From Hydrogenophaga intermedia (GTDB lineage: Bacteria; Pseudomonadota; Gammaproteobacteria; Burkholderiales; Burkholderiaceae_C): DNA of 64,000 bases. A program made the position numbers and the translations under genes. The notes beneath the pieces were generated by a model, which was given only the letters and a program-made list of their open reading frames with translations, had not been told where the DNA came from and searched no databases. Of this stretch, positions 24,577-33,338 are shown in pieces (position 1 is the stretch's first letter; the number at the start of each line of letters is the position of its first letter). The DNA lies in NCBI RefSeq assembly GCF_023715105.1, contig NZ_JAMBNO010000020.1, forward strand, positions 1 to 64,000. The letters are read 5' to 3'.

Positions 24577-25733
24577 CGCAGAACGGCCTCAAGCGAGGTG
24601 CCTGCGCCATCGTCGGCGTCGCAGAATCGGACCTGGGCGAAGTGGCGACTGGACTCTCGCCCCTGGACCTCATGGGGCAGGCAACGCAGCGCGCCTTGGC
24701 CGATGCCGGCCTGTCACTGCGCGACGTGGATGGCCTGTTCGCCACCACCTCGCAAAGCCGCATGCCGACGCTGGCCTTGGCGGAGTACCTCGGCATCCGC
24801 CCGCGCTACCACGACGGAACGAACATCGGCGGCTGCAGCTTCATGTCGATGGTCGCGCATGCCCAAGCCGCAATTCAGGCGGGACTGTGTGAGGTGGCGC
24901 TGATTACCTATGCCAGCACGCAGCGCAGCCTTGGCCGGGCCAATGTTGCGGCGCCCGATGCCAATCCATACGAATCACCGTACCGGCCCCTGTACACCGC
25001 CAGCTCGTATGCGCTGGCCGCATCGCGCCACATGCACGAATACGGCACCACGCGCGAGCAACTCGCGCAGGTGGCCGTGGCCGCACGCGAATGGGCGCTG
25101 CTCAACCCGCAGGCCTGGGAAAAGGAGGCGCTGACCGTCGCCGATGTGCTGAGCTCGCGCATGGTCAGCACGCCTCTGACGGTGCGGGACTGCTGCCTGG
25201 TGACGGACGGTGGCGGCGCGCTCGTCGTCACTTCAGCGGACCGGGCACGGACGCTTCGCAAGCCCCCGGCCTACGTGCTAGGCGTCGGCGAGGATGTCAG
25301 TCACTACAGCATCAGCAACATGCCCGACCTCACCGTGACTGGCGCGGTCCGCTCCGGTGCCGCTGCGTACGCGATGGCAGGTTTGAAGCCCGCCGAGATC
25401 GACGTGGTGCAGGTCTACGACGCCTTCACGATCACGACGCTGCTGTTCCTGGAAGATCTGGGCTTCTGTCCCAAGGGTGAGGGCGGCCGCTTCGTCGCTG
25501 ACGGCACCATTGCGCCTGGAGGCCTGCTGCCGGTGAACACCAGCGGCGGCGGCCTGTCCTATTGTCACCCCGGCATGTTCGGAATCTTCGTGCTGATCGA
25601 GGCCGTGCGCCAACTGCGGGGCGAGGGCGGTCGCCGCCAGGTGGCAGGCTGCGACACCGCCATCACGCATGGCAACGGCGGCACCCTGTCGGCCCAGAGC
25701 ACAGTTATCCTGGGGACGGAGGCAACGGTGTAG
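24573..25733 (+). CDS. Thiolase-family protein (lipid-transfer/SCP-x thiolase-like; possible retro-aldolase)
   Basis: A 386-residue thiolase-fold protein. It has GACAIVGVAESDLGEVATG and LGIRPRYHDGTNIGGCSFMS, where the cysteine may correspond to the thiolase nucleophile, and near the C-terminus SGGGLSYCHPGMFGIFVLIE and THGNGGTLSAQ. Homologues paired with DUF35 proteins, such as Ltp2, catalyse retro-aldol cleavage rather than thiolysis. Which activity applies here cannot be told from sequence alone. It completes a hydratase/DUF35/thiolase set. Confidence 0.8.
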   Translation: MTQNGLKRGACAIVGVAESDLGEVATGLSPLDLMGQATQRALADAGLSLRDVDGLFATTSQSRMPTLALAEYLGIRPRYHDGTNIGGCSFMSMVAHAQAAIQAGLCEVALITYASTQRSLGRANVAAPDANPYESPYRPLYTASSYALAASRHMHEYGTTREQLAQVAVAAREWALLNPQAWEKEALTVADVLSSRMVSTPLTVRDCCLVTDGGGALVVTSADRARTLRKPPAYVLGVGEDVSHYSISNMPDLTVTGAVRSGAAAYAMAGLKPAEIDVVQVYDAFTITTLLFLEDLGFCPKGEGGRFVADGTIAPGGLLPVNTSGGGLSYCHPGMFGIFVLIEAVRQLRGEGGRRQVAGCDTAITHGNGGTLSAQSTVILGTEATV

Positions 25734-25767
25734 CGTTAGTGCCGGCGGCACGAACGAGGAGAACCCA

Positions 25768-26658
25768 TTGAACGAACAGACTGGCGCTGATCGCTCTCCT
25801 CATCTCGCCTACTGTGGAGGCGAGTTCGGCCGCGTTTCTCTGATGACGGCGGGCGCCGAGCTGGCCGACCACGCTCGCGATTGCATGCAACTTCTTGTGA
25901 ACATGCATTCGGATGCCCTCATCGTGCGGGTGGATGGCGTCACGCGTGCGCTGCGGCCGTTTGACGGCACGGTGATCCGCCCGCGGCAGACTTACGCCAT
26001 TCCACGCCAGATCGACGAGCCGTCGGCCGCCAGAGCATTGGGGTTCATACTTATTAAGATGGACGTGCCGGGCGAGTTGCCATTCAAGGGCGTTCGGACG
26101 GACCGCTTGCCGCTGCTGCGCTTGTCAAGCGCGGGGCGCGACAACGCAGCGCAGCTGGTGGCCGACTTGTTGCGCGAGACGCCGGAAGTGGGCGCCGTCC
26201 AACGCGGTGTGTCCGAGCTGCAGTTGACCATGGCGCCGCTGCTCGACGGTGCCTTGCCGGCGGCGGGCCGCGCAGGATTGCAGGCACACATCGGGCGCGA
26301 GGCGGAGGCTATCGACCTAGACGACCTGCAGGAGTTCGGCTCGTTGCGCCGGGCGGCCGCCTACGGCATTTCCGAGCGACACTTTCTCACGCTGTTTCGG
26401 CGCGCCACGCAGATGCCGCCGAGGGCCTTCTACAACATGCGTCGGCTCGAAGCTGCTTTCGTGTTGCTCGGCGACGCCACACGCTCGGTCGGCGACATCG
26501 CCTATGACCTCGGCTTCAGCGCGCCGCCGCTCTTTACCCGCTTCATGCGAGCGAATACGGGCTGGACACCGTCAAATTACCGCGCGCGCTTGCAGCACCT
26601 GCCGCCGCCGCTGCGACCCAAGTGGAGGTGCGAGAAGGCAAACAAGCTGCACGCTTGA
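25768..26658 (+). CDS. AraC-family transcriptional regulator
   Basis: A 296-residue regulator starting at TTG 25768 behind GAGGAG (25756-25761). The C-terminal helix-turn-helix pair covers about residues 190-285 (SLRRAAAYGISERHFLTLFR, TRSVGDIAYDLGFSAPPLFT). The N-terminal domain is of the AraC-binding-like 35H type. It lies 34 bases after the thiolase gene in the same direction, probably co-transcribed, so the operon has two regulators, this one and the divergent IclR. Confidence 0.82.
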   Translation: MNEQTGADRSPHLAYCGGEFGRVSLMTAGAELADHARDCMQLLVNMHSDALIVRVDGVTRALRPFDGTVIRPRQTYAIPRQIDEPSAARALGFILIKMDVPGELPFKGVRTDRLPLLRLSSAGRDNAAQLVADLLRETPEVGAVQRGVSELQLTMAPLLDGALPAAGRAGLQAHIGREAEAIDLDDLQEFGSLRRAAAYGISERHFLTLFRRATQMPPRAFYNMRRLEAAFVLLGDATRSVGDIAYDLGFSAPPLFTRFMRANTGWTPSNYRARLQHLPPPLRPKWRCEKANKLHA

Positions 26659-26744
26659 AAGCGGCGGGCGACCATTTAGTTCCGTGCAGGGTAAGTGGTT
26701 TTCGGCGTCCCTTCGAATAATGGGACCTCCAAAGGAGACGCCCC

Positions 26745-26940
26745 ATGAAACTCTCAGCCGTATACGTCAATCTCGCAATTGCCGCCCTGACCTGCTTGGC
26801 GGGTCTGGCGTCCGCTCAAACTTATCCTGACAGACCGGTGAAGGTCATGATGCCCTGGGCAGACGGCTTTCCAGCTAACGCGACGCGCCTTTACGGTAGG
26901 GAGCTGTCGGCGCGCTACAGGCATCCTCGGTGCAGAACCC
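26745..26940 (+). pseudogene. Truncated Bug/TctC solute-binding protein gene
   Basis: The first about 65 codons read as a Bug protein: a signal peptide (MKLSAVYVNLAIAALTCLAG, ending SAQTYPD) and PDRPVKVMMPWADGFPAN, where intact relatives have PWxxGGPxD. Similarity then stops and the frame runs into unrelated sequence. The remaining 250 or so residues are missing, so this is a broken gene. A ribosome binding site (AAAGGAGA) precedes ATG 26745. Confidence 0.65.
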
Positions 26941-27407
26941 CACTCAGAATGACGCGCTCGCTATTGCTCAAGCTGGGAGTTGCCTTCTTGCAGTTGACAA
27001 ACGCGCAGATCAGGCTGTCCACAGAATCAGCGCTGCACATCTGCTGTCCGTTCCTTAGTGCGATTGGCAGGTGCTTGCAAGCTGAACCCCTCCAACTACT
27101 GGGCATAGGACTGGTTGGCAGCTGTCTTGGAAGGCCGCGCATTTGCGCCAGGTCGCTCGCGAACCTCCGGGATCAGCTTGGAGCAGTCTCATGGAGATGA
27201 TGGTCGCCTATGCAGCGGTAGCGGCCTCTCAGCCGCCAAAACTGAGCGGCTGCACTCGGCCATCAGCAGACATAGCCGTTGTGTCTCCATAGCGGACAGC
27301 CAACATCGATCTCGACCCGATCATGGGCACGCCATGGGGCACTTCCGACACGCCCCGCCGAAAGCCCACAGACCCACACCTCGGATTGATCAGGCAGGGC
27401 GAGCCGG
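26941..27407. other. Gene-free stretch behind the broken Bug gene
   Basis: About 470 bases with only weak overlapping frames. It may contain the deletion or insertion debris that truncated the Bug gene, but nothing is recognised. Confidence 0.4.
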
Positions 27408-27827
27408 TCAGTTCCGAGACGACGGCCGAAACATCTCACGGTGCAAGCCCCAATGCTCGACCGCGGCGATTAGAACGCTCGATTCACCGTCGTCAACATG
27501 CGCGTCGACTTCTGCAAGCTCGACACACAAGCGCAGCAACTTCAGCCGTAGCGCGGGGTCCTGGACTTCACCCATCAGGTCCGCCAGCGTGCGCTCGTCC
27601 ACCGGGCAGGCGTCGGCCCACTTCAACTGGTCGCTGGATAGCAGATCCTCGCAGAAGGTGTCCAGCAGCGCGTGCAACTCATGCCGCGGCAGACCCAACT
27701 GCTCATGCACGGCAAGGCGGTCGAGCCACTTGATCTCAGCGTCGCCGATGTCGCCATCGGCGACCACCGTCAGTGCGACGATGCGGGCTGCGGCCTGCGG
27801 GCTGTTCACGGGATAACTGCGCATCAT
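27408..27827 (-). CDS. TerB-like protein (paralogue of the gene at 33339)
   Basis: A 139-residue helical protein of the TerB/DjlA-N type. It begins MMRSYPVNSPQAAARIVALT and has the acidic pattern VVADGDIGDAEIKWLD and CVELAEVDAHVDDGESSVL, which in the family bind metal. The protein at 33339-33773 shares the start RSYPxNSPxAAARIVAL and the later pattern LADLM/LASLM, so the two are paralogues. It is the last gene of a minus-strand group with hpf-like, BI-1 and zinc-ribbon genes. Confidence 0.75.
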   Translation of the reverse strand: MMRSYPVNSPQAAARIVALTVVADGDIGDAEIKWLDRLAVHEQLGLPRHELHALLDTFCEDLLSSDQLKWADACPVDERTLADLMGEVQDPALRLKLLRLCVELAEVDAHVDDGESSVLIAAVEHWGLHREMFRPSSRN

Positions 27828-27857
27828 GGGTCTCCCTTGGGTGCAGTGGGTCGCGGG

Positions 27858-28127
27858 TCAGTCGAAGATGTTGCTTAGCCAGGACTTCCTGCGGCCGCCC
27901 TGCTGGCCTCGACCATGCTCGTAATCGGAGTCCGCGAACTGGGGCTGTGATCGGGCGGCCGCGTTGCCGGCTGGGACCGGTGGTGCCAGGCTCGCCGAGC
28001 GCTCGATCAGCTTGTCGAGTTCGCCGCGGTCCAGCCACACGCCGCGGCATTGCGGGCAGTAGTCGATCTCGACGCCCTGGCGGTCGCTCATCACGAGTGC
28101 GGTGTCGGTGCAGGTGGGGCATTTCAT
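27858..28127 (-). CDS. Zf-TFIIB-type zinc ribbon protein
   Basis: An 89-residue protein with a typical zinc ribbon in its first half: MKCPTCTDTALVMSDRQ, then CPQCRGVWLDRGELDKL. The two CxxC pairs bind zinc. The C-terminal part is charged and low-complexity. Function is unknown. It sits 20 bases from the end of the BI-1 gene upstream and 30 bases before the TerB-like gene, so it is co-transcribed with them. Confidence 0.8.
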   Translation of the reverse strand: MKCPTCTDTALVMSDRQGVEIDYCPQCRGVWLDRGELDKLIERSASLAPPVPAGNAAARSQPQFADSDYEHGRGQQGGRRKSWLSNIFD

Positions 28128-28147
28128 GGGGTGCTCCTGATGAGGGT

Positions 28148-28864
28148 TCATTCATCCGAGTTGCCGAAGCCGAACAGGCTGAGCAGACTCGTGAACAGGT
28201 TGAAGATCGAGACGTACAGCCCGACGGTGGCCAGCACGTAGTTGGTTTCGCCACCGGTGACGATGCGACTGGTCTCGTACAGGATCAGGCCGGCCGACAG
28301 CAGCGCCACCATCGCGGCGACGGCCAGGCCCAGCGCCGGAACCTGCAGGAACACCGCGCCCAGGCCGGCAATCAGCGCGATGACCATGCCGGCGAACAGG
28401 AAGCCGCCCATGAAGCTGAAGTCGCGACGGGTCGTCAAGACCCAGGCCGACAAGGCCAGGAAGGTGGCGCCCGTGGCCGCCAGGGCCATCGTCACGACCT
28501 GTGCACCGCCGGGCAGTGCCAGCGACTTGGCCAACACCGGCCCCAGGGAGTAGCCCATGAAGCCCGTCAGCGCAAACACAGCCGGCAAGGCCCAGCCGCT
28601 GTTCTTGAACTTGTAGACAGCAAAGAGCAGGCCGAAGTAGCCGCCCAGGGTCAGCAGGATGCCCGGCGCCGGCAGCTGGAACGTCACGCTGGCAGCAGCG
28701 ATGGCCGCGCTGAACAGCAACGTCATCGACAGCAAGGCGTATGTGTTGCGCAGCACACGGCTCGTACCTACGACATCCGTGGGTGTCGCGTTGCCTGCGG
28801 CGATAGACGCCGAATGCGCGGTCTCCGGGCGAGTGGTCGAGGGGATGGGCGTCATGGAGTTCAT
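28148..28864 (-). CDS. Bax inhibitor-1/YccA family membrane protein
   Basis: A 238-residue protein with seven hydrophobic segments. It ends in the family pattern LILYETSRIVTGGETNYV and LYVSIFNLFTSLLSLFG, with an acidic C-terminus (NSDE). YccA-like proteins modulate membrane proteolysis, and related ones act as pH-sensitive calcium leak channels. The soluble N-terminus of about 35 residues is short. Co-transcription with a ribosome hibernation-like factor suggests a stress operon. Confidence 0.85.
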   Translation of the reverse strand: MNSMTPIPSTTRPETAHSASIAAGNATPTDVVGTSRVLRNTYALLSMTLLFSAAIAAASVTFQLPAPGILLTLGGYFGLLFAVYKFKNSGWALPAVFALTGFMGYSLGPVLAKSLALPGGAQVVTMALAATGATFLALSAWVLTTRRDFSFMGGFLFAGMVIALIAGLGAVFLQVPALGLAVAAMVALLSAGLILYETSRIVTGGETNYVLATVGLYVSIFNLFTSLLSLFGFGNSDE

Positions 28865-28891
28865 GGAGTCGAGTCCTGAGGTCGTTCGAGT

Positions 28892-29233
28892 TCAGCGTTC
28901 GTGACCGATGAAGCGCTGGCGCATGCGACGGGAGTCACTGCCCCGGCGCCACAAGCGCATCAGGAACCGCGCGGCACGCGCCAGCGCGTTGTCCAGCGCC
29001 GTGCGCCAGTCGCTCGCCACGGAGGCGACGACCACCGACCCGGCGCCATCGGTCCGGAGTTCCACCTGGCAGCGCTTGTCGATGCCGCCGCGCGGCCCGT
29101 TCACGTCCGACATCTGCACCTCGGCGCGCGGCACGAGCCAGCCCAGGCGTCGCAGCACGAAGCGCACGCGGCGCTCGGTCAGGTCGCGCAAGTCAGTGGC
29201 TTGCGGATGGCGGGACTTGAAGAGCACTTGCAT
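28892..29233 (-). CDS. HPF/RaiA-family ribosome-associated factor
   Basis: A 113-residue protein resembling the ribosome hibernation-promoting/RaiA family: MQVLFKSRHPQATDLRDL, then RRLGWLVPRAEVQMSDVNG, ending in basic residues. The pattern of alternating strands and helices and the RTALDNALARAARFLMRL helix are typical. ATG 29233 is chosen because similarity begins there. It is the first gene of the operon that continues with BI-1, zinc-ribbon and TerB-like genes. Confidence 0.7.
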   Translation of the reverse strand: MQVLFKSRHPQATDLRDLTERRVRFVLRRLGWLVPRAEVQMSDVNGPRGGIDKRCQVELRTDGAGSVVVASVASDWRTALDNALARAARFLMRLWRRGSDSRRMRQRFIGHER

Positions 29234-29436
29234 CACGGATCTCCATCGGTTGAGGGACAGACGGAATGTGGGGTGCCTGGCGGTTCTGGAAAAGCAGTCT
29301 TTCGAGAACGTGAACATCGGATAAACCTGAACATAGGAAGGAGCTTCGGCCGCAGACTTCGGGGTTTGGCGGCTCAGGCCGGCACGCATTGCAGCACGCG
29401 TGCCTGCTGGCCCGTCACCCTTTGGAGAAGCACCAG

Positions 29437-30525
29437 ATGCCCAACGCTCGAACCGCCAATGCCGTCCGTCTGGAGTTCGCTCCTGACTCCCTGGTTCAAT
29501 CGAATCTGTCCGGCGCGGCCTTCACCGGCGACTGGCTCTGGGTGGCGGGCGACGAAGCCTGCGGCCTGGACCGCCTGCGCCTGCTCGCCCCGGTGGGGCG
29601 CGAGGCTTTGCGCTTCGGCGAGGTGCGCGACTTCCCGCTCGCCGATCTGCTGGACCTGCCCGGCACGGCCGGGGAAGAGGCCGATCTGGAAGGCATGGCC
29701 GTGGCCGACGGTTACCTGTGGCTGGTGGGCTCGCATGGCCTGAAGCGCAAGAACGCCAAACCGGACCGGGACCACGCCGACAACGCCAAGCGCTTGTCGA
29801 AGGTGGCGCTCGACGGCAATCGGCGCCTGCTGGCCTGCCTGCCCATCGAGCCTGACGCCAAGGGCGAGCCCTGCCTGGTACGGCAGGCCAAGGACGGCCG
29901 ACGGGCGCTGCGCCTGAAGGGTGATGCGCAAACGAACCTGCTCACCCGTGCGCTCGCCGATGACCCCCACTTCGGACCGTATTTGGCCATCCCGGGAAAG
30001 GACAACGGCTTCGACATCGAAGGCCTGGCCGTGGACGGCCGCCGGCTGCTGCTCGGCCTGCGCGGCCCGGTGCTGCGCGGTTGGTCGGCGCTGCTCGAGG
30101 TCGCGGTCGAGACCCGCGGTGACCAGCTGCGCCTGGCGCCCCTCGACGACAGCGGCACGCTGATCCGCAAGCACTTCCTGCAGCTCGACGGCCTGGGCGT
30201 GCGGGACCTGCACTTCTCCGGCGACGACCTCTACATCCTGGCCGGCCCGACGATGGTGCTGAACGGCGACATCCGCGTCTTCAAGTGGCCCGCCGCCCGG
30301 CCCTTGCTGGCCGCGAACCGCGAGCCGGTGCGCTTCGAGTCGGCGCTGACCGAGTCGGTGCCCCTGCCACATGGTCGCGGCACCAACCGTGCCGAAGCCA
30401 TCTGTGACCTGCCGCCGGCGCTGTCGGGCGGCAAGGCGCGCTGGCTCGTGCTGTACGACGCGCCTGGCGCCGATCGCAAGGAGGGCGAGCACACCGTCTT
30501 CGGTGACCTGCTGCGCCACGATTGA
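29437..30525 (+). CDS. DUF3616 family protein
   Basis: A 362-residue protein with beta-propeller-like repeats, for example LSGAAFTGDWLWVAGDEA, LEGMAVADGYLWLVGSHG and FDIEGLAVDGRRLLLGLRG. These segments match the DUF3616 family, whose role is unknown. GGAGAAG at 29424-29430 supports ATG 29437. There is no signal peptide, so it should be cytoplasmic. It lies divergent from the hpf-like gene and leads a plus-strand group. Confidence 0.78.
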   Translation: MPNARTANAVRLEFAPDSLVQSNLSGAAFTGDWLWVAGDEACGLDRLRLLAPVGREALRFGEVRDFPLADLLDLPGTAGEEADLEGMAVADGYLWLVGSHGLKRKNAKPDRDHADNAKRLSKVALDGNRRLLACLPIEPDAKGEPCLVRQAKDGRRALRLKGDAQTNLLTRALADDPHFGPYLAIPGKDNGFDIEGLAVDGRRLLLGLRGPVLRGWSALLEVAVETRGDQLRLAPLDDSGTLIRKHFLQLDGLGVRDLHFSGDDLYILAGPTMVLNGDIRVFKWPAARPLLAANREPVRFESALTESVPLPHGRGTNRAEAICDLPPALSGGKARWLVLYDAPGADRKEGEHTVFGDLLRHD

Positions 30526-30641
30526 AATCGTCCGCCTCGGTCAGCTTCAGTCGCCTGGGCGAGCTGGCCTGCGTGGCGCAGGAAGCTTCGGCTGGTTCGC
30601 TGTTCGACGTAATTGTCGGCTCTGTTTCAAGGAAAACAAGA

Positions 30642-31160
30642 ATGGAAATGCTGCTTTCACGGGTCGGGTCGCTGCTTTACGGCATGAGATTCACGATGTT
30701 GTTTTTCTATGTGGGTCTGGTGGCGATCATCTTCGGCATTCTGGGAAAGTTCCTGCTGGAAACCTACAAGCTGATGAGCACCTTGCTGTTCGGCGATCTC
30801 GAGAAGATCGACCTGATCATCAAGGTGCTCGAACTGGTGGACATGACGATGGTGGCGCAGTTGGTGTGGGTGGTCGCGCTCGCCGGTGTGTCGCTCTTCG
30901 TGACCACGGGGCACTTCGACAAGAAGGACATGAAGAAGCCCGACTGGCTGGACCACGTCAACACCTACAACCTCAAGTTGAAGCTTGCATTCGCCATCAT
31001 CTCGATCTCAGGCGTGCATGCCTTGAAGACGTACCTGAGCGGCGATTTGACTTTGGAGAATATCCAGATCGTGACGATGGTGGCTGTCATTCACTTCACC
31101 TTCGTGCTCTCTGCCATCGGCATCTCTTTTGCAGAACGTTTGACGCGGGAAAAGACCTGA
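30642..31160 (+). CDS. YqhA-family inner membrane protein (UPF0114)
   Basis: A 172-residue protein with three to four transmembrane segments: FTMLFFYVGLVAIIFGILG, LVDMTMVAQLVWVVALAGV and a C-terminal TMVAVIHFTFVLSAIGIS. The end AIGISFAERLTREK is characteristic of YqhA. Role unknown; it may help membrane integrity in acid or osmotic stress. ATG 30642 with an upstream AAGGA is the start. Confidence 0.85.
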   Translation: MEMLLSRVGSLLYGMRFTMLFFYVGLVAIIFGILGKFLLETYKLMSTLLFGDLEKIDLIIKVLELVDMTMVAQLVWVVALAGVSLFVTTGHFDKKDMKKPDWLDHVNTYNLKLKLAFAIISISGVHALKTYLSGDLTLENIQIVTMVAVIHFTFVLSAIGISFAERLTREKT

Positions 31161-31174
31161 ACGCGCCTTGGGCC

Positions 31175-32173
31175 ATGGCCGCTCTCCCGGAAATCGACCC
31201 CACGTCTTCGCTGCAGTTCATCGTCAATGCGGCGGCGGGCAGCAGCGACGCGGAGGCGAAGCGCGAAATCGTCGAAGCCGCGCTGCGCGCGGGTGGACGG
31301 CGGGGTGACTTGCTCTTCTGCAGCCCCGCCGAGTTGATTGGCGTGTCGCACCAGGCGGCGACGAGGGCGATCGCCACCCGCACGGCCGTGGTCGCCGTCG
31401 GTGGCGACGGCACGCTCAACACCGTGGCACAGGCTGCACACGCTGCGGGCTGCGCCATGGGCGTGGTGCCACAGGGCGCCTTCAACTACTTTGCCCGCAC
31501 GCACGGCATACCCGCAGACCCGGCCGATGCCGTCCGCCAATTGCTGCTTTCGGTGCCTGCGCCGGTTCAAGTGGCCGGCATCAACGACCGCGTGTTCCTG
31601 GTCAACGCCAGTCTCGGGCTCTATCCTGAACTGCTGGAAGACCGTGAAGCCTACAAGGCCCGCTTCGGTCGCAGCCGCTGGGTGGCGTTCGTGGCAGCCT
31701 GTGCGACTTTGCTTCGTGCGCAGCGCCGCTTGCGATTGCACATCGAGATGGGTGGCAAGGTGCGCGACATGCAGACCTTGACGCTCTTCGTGGGCAACAA
31801 CCGCCTGCAGCTGCAGCAGTTCGGCGCCGAGCCCGATGACACCCTGGCCGGCACGCCAGGCGACGGCAGCATGGCCGCGCTCGTGCTGCGGCCTATCGGA
31901 ACGCTGTCGATGATCGGCCTGATGCTGCATGGCGCCATGGGCAGGCTGGGTGAAGCCGCAGGCGTCGAGCGCTTCGAGTTCGAGCACCTGGTGGTGCGGC
32001 CTACGCTGCCGCAGGGCCGCAGCGGGGTGAAGGTGGCCTTCGATGGCGAAGTGACGATGATGCGCGCACCGCTGGACTTCCGGGTGCTGGCCAAACCACT
32101 GTACCTGCTGATGCCACAGCGCGACGCTGCCGTTGTCGACGCCCGATCCAGCGCCGAAGGGGCAGCGCCTTGA
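31175..32173 (+). CDS. Diacylglycerol/sphingosine kinase-like lipid kinase
   Basis: A 332-residue protein of the DAGK catalytic family. The N-terminal nucleotide-binding domain has LQFIVNAAAGSSD and the signature VAVGGDGTLNTVAQAA. The second beta-rich domain includes VFLVNASLGLYPEL and the C-terminal VKVAFDGEVTMM. The substrate lipid cannot be told. It ends by overlapping the start of the metallophosphoesterase gene (TTGA at 32170-32173). Confidence 0.87.
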   Translation: MAALPEIDPTSSLQFIVNAAAGSSDAEAKREIVEAALRAGGRRGDLLFCSPAELIGVSHQAATRAIATRTAVVAVGGDGTLNTVAQAAHAAGCAMGVVPQGAFNYFARTHGIPADPADAVRQLLLSVPAPVQVAGINDRVFLVNASLGLYPELLEDREAYKARFGRSRWVAFVAACATLLRAQRRLRLHIEMGGKVRDMQTLTLFVGNNRLQLQQFGAEPDDTLAGTPGDGSMAALVLRPIGTLSMIGLMLHGAMGRLGEAAGVERFEFEHLVVRPTLPQGRSGVKVAFDGEVTMMRAPLDFRVLAKPLYLLMPQRDAAVVDARSSAEGAAP

Positions 32174-32967
32174 GCGTCCTGCTGCAGATTTCCGACACGC
32201 ACTTCGGCACCGAGCAGGGCGCGGTCGTCGAAGCCCTGGGCACGCTGGCCCACCAGCAGCGTCCTGATGTGGTTGTGCTGTCGGGCGACATCACGCAGCG
32301 CGCGCGTCCGGCCCAGTTCCGGGCTGCACGCTCGTTCGTGGACCGTCTGGGAGCTCCCGTGCTGGCCGTCCCAGGCAACCACGACATCCCGCTCTTCGAT
32401 CTGTGGGCGCGCCTGCGCAGCCCGTATGGGCGGTACAGCGCCGCGTTCGGCATAGACCTCGAGCCGGTGCACCGCTCCCCGGAACTCCTGGTGGTGTGCG
32501 TCAACACCACGCGACCCTGGCGACACAAAGATGGTGAGGTATCCGCGCTGCAGATCGACCGTGTCGCGCGACTTGTGGAGCATGCCGACCCCGCGCAGCT
32601 GCGCGTGGTCGTGGTGCACCAGCCCATAGCCGTCACGCGTGCCGAGGAAGAGCCAAACCGACTGCGCGGGCATGCGGCCGCTCTGCAGCCTTGGGCTGAA
32701 GCCGGTGCCGACCTCGTCATGGGCGGTCACATCCACCTCCCCTACGTCATGCCGCTGCAAGGCCTGGCGCGTTCGCTGTGGGTCGTGCAGGCGGGCACGG
32801 CCGTGTCGTCCCGGGTGCGTGATGGCATGCCCAACTCGGTCAATCTGCTGCGCTGGGGCGCGGATGCGGCGCCGGGATGCTGTCGGATCGAGCAGTGGGA
32901 CTACAAGGGCGACGACCGGGCTTTCCGGCTCGCCAAGGTCAGTGAGGTCCGGCCGGACCGGACGTGA
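32170..32967 (+). CDS. Calcineurin-like metallophosphoesterase
   Basis: A 265-residue protein with all metal-site motifs in order: ISDTHFG, VLSGDITQ, VPGNHDIP, VVVHQP and MGGHIHLP. The start is TTG 32170, overlapping the stop of the lipid kinase, so the two are translationally coupled. With the kinase it may process a phospholipid head group or a nucleotide; the coupling is the only hint about substrate. Confidence 0.9.
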   Translation: MSVLLQISDTHFGTEQGAVVEALGTLAHQQRPDVVVLSGDITQRARPAQFRAARSFVDRLGAPVLAVPGNHDIPLFDLWARLRSPYGRYSAAFGIDLEPVHRSPELLVVCVNTTRPWRHKDGEVSALQIDRVARLVEHADPAQLRVVVVHQPIAVTRAEEEPNRLRGHAAALQPWAEAGADLVMGGHIHLPYVMPLQGLARSLWVVQAGTAVSSRVRDGMPNSVNLLRWGADAAPGCCRIEQWDYKGDDRAFRLAKVSEVRPDRT

Positions 32968-33102
32968 GTTCCGCTCTGCAACGGGCGCTCCATCTTCCGG
33001 CGAGTTCGTATTTTCCTGAGTTAGATGCTCGGAAGTATCGATTCTTCAGAAGCAGGACAGGATGCATATTCCCGCCTGTCCTCACTTCCGAGCTCACCCG
33101 CC

Positions 33103-33285
33103 ATGAAGCCTTCCTTCCGCTTTGCGTCCCTCGTACTTGCCCGGATCAAGCAGAGCCTGCGCTTGCTGAAGGAGGACCTCAGGCAGTGGGTGCCACAGCA
33201 AGCGCCAGTGCTCGTGCCCATCCCGATCCCGGCCGAGCGTCGTACACGCCAGTCTGAACGCCGGCATCCCGCCCGGGGCGACTGA
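33103..33285 (+). CDS. Small basic protein
   Basis: A 60-residue protein: MKPSFRFASLVLARIKQSLR followed by LLKEDLRQWVPQQAP and a proline- and arginine-rich end. An upstream in-frame ATG at 33025 would add 26 residues. It could be a real small amphipathic protein between the phosphoesterase and TerB-like genes, but no family is recognised and it may not be expressed. Confidence 0.35.
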   Translation: MKPSFRFASLVLARIKQSLRLLKEDLRQWVPQQAPVLVPIPIPAERRTRQSERRHPARGD

Positions 33286-33338
33286 CTCTGAAACTCAGCT
33301 TGTCACCTCAGACTGACCTATCTCAACGGAGACCCATC

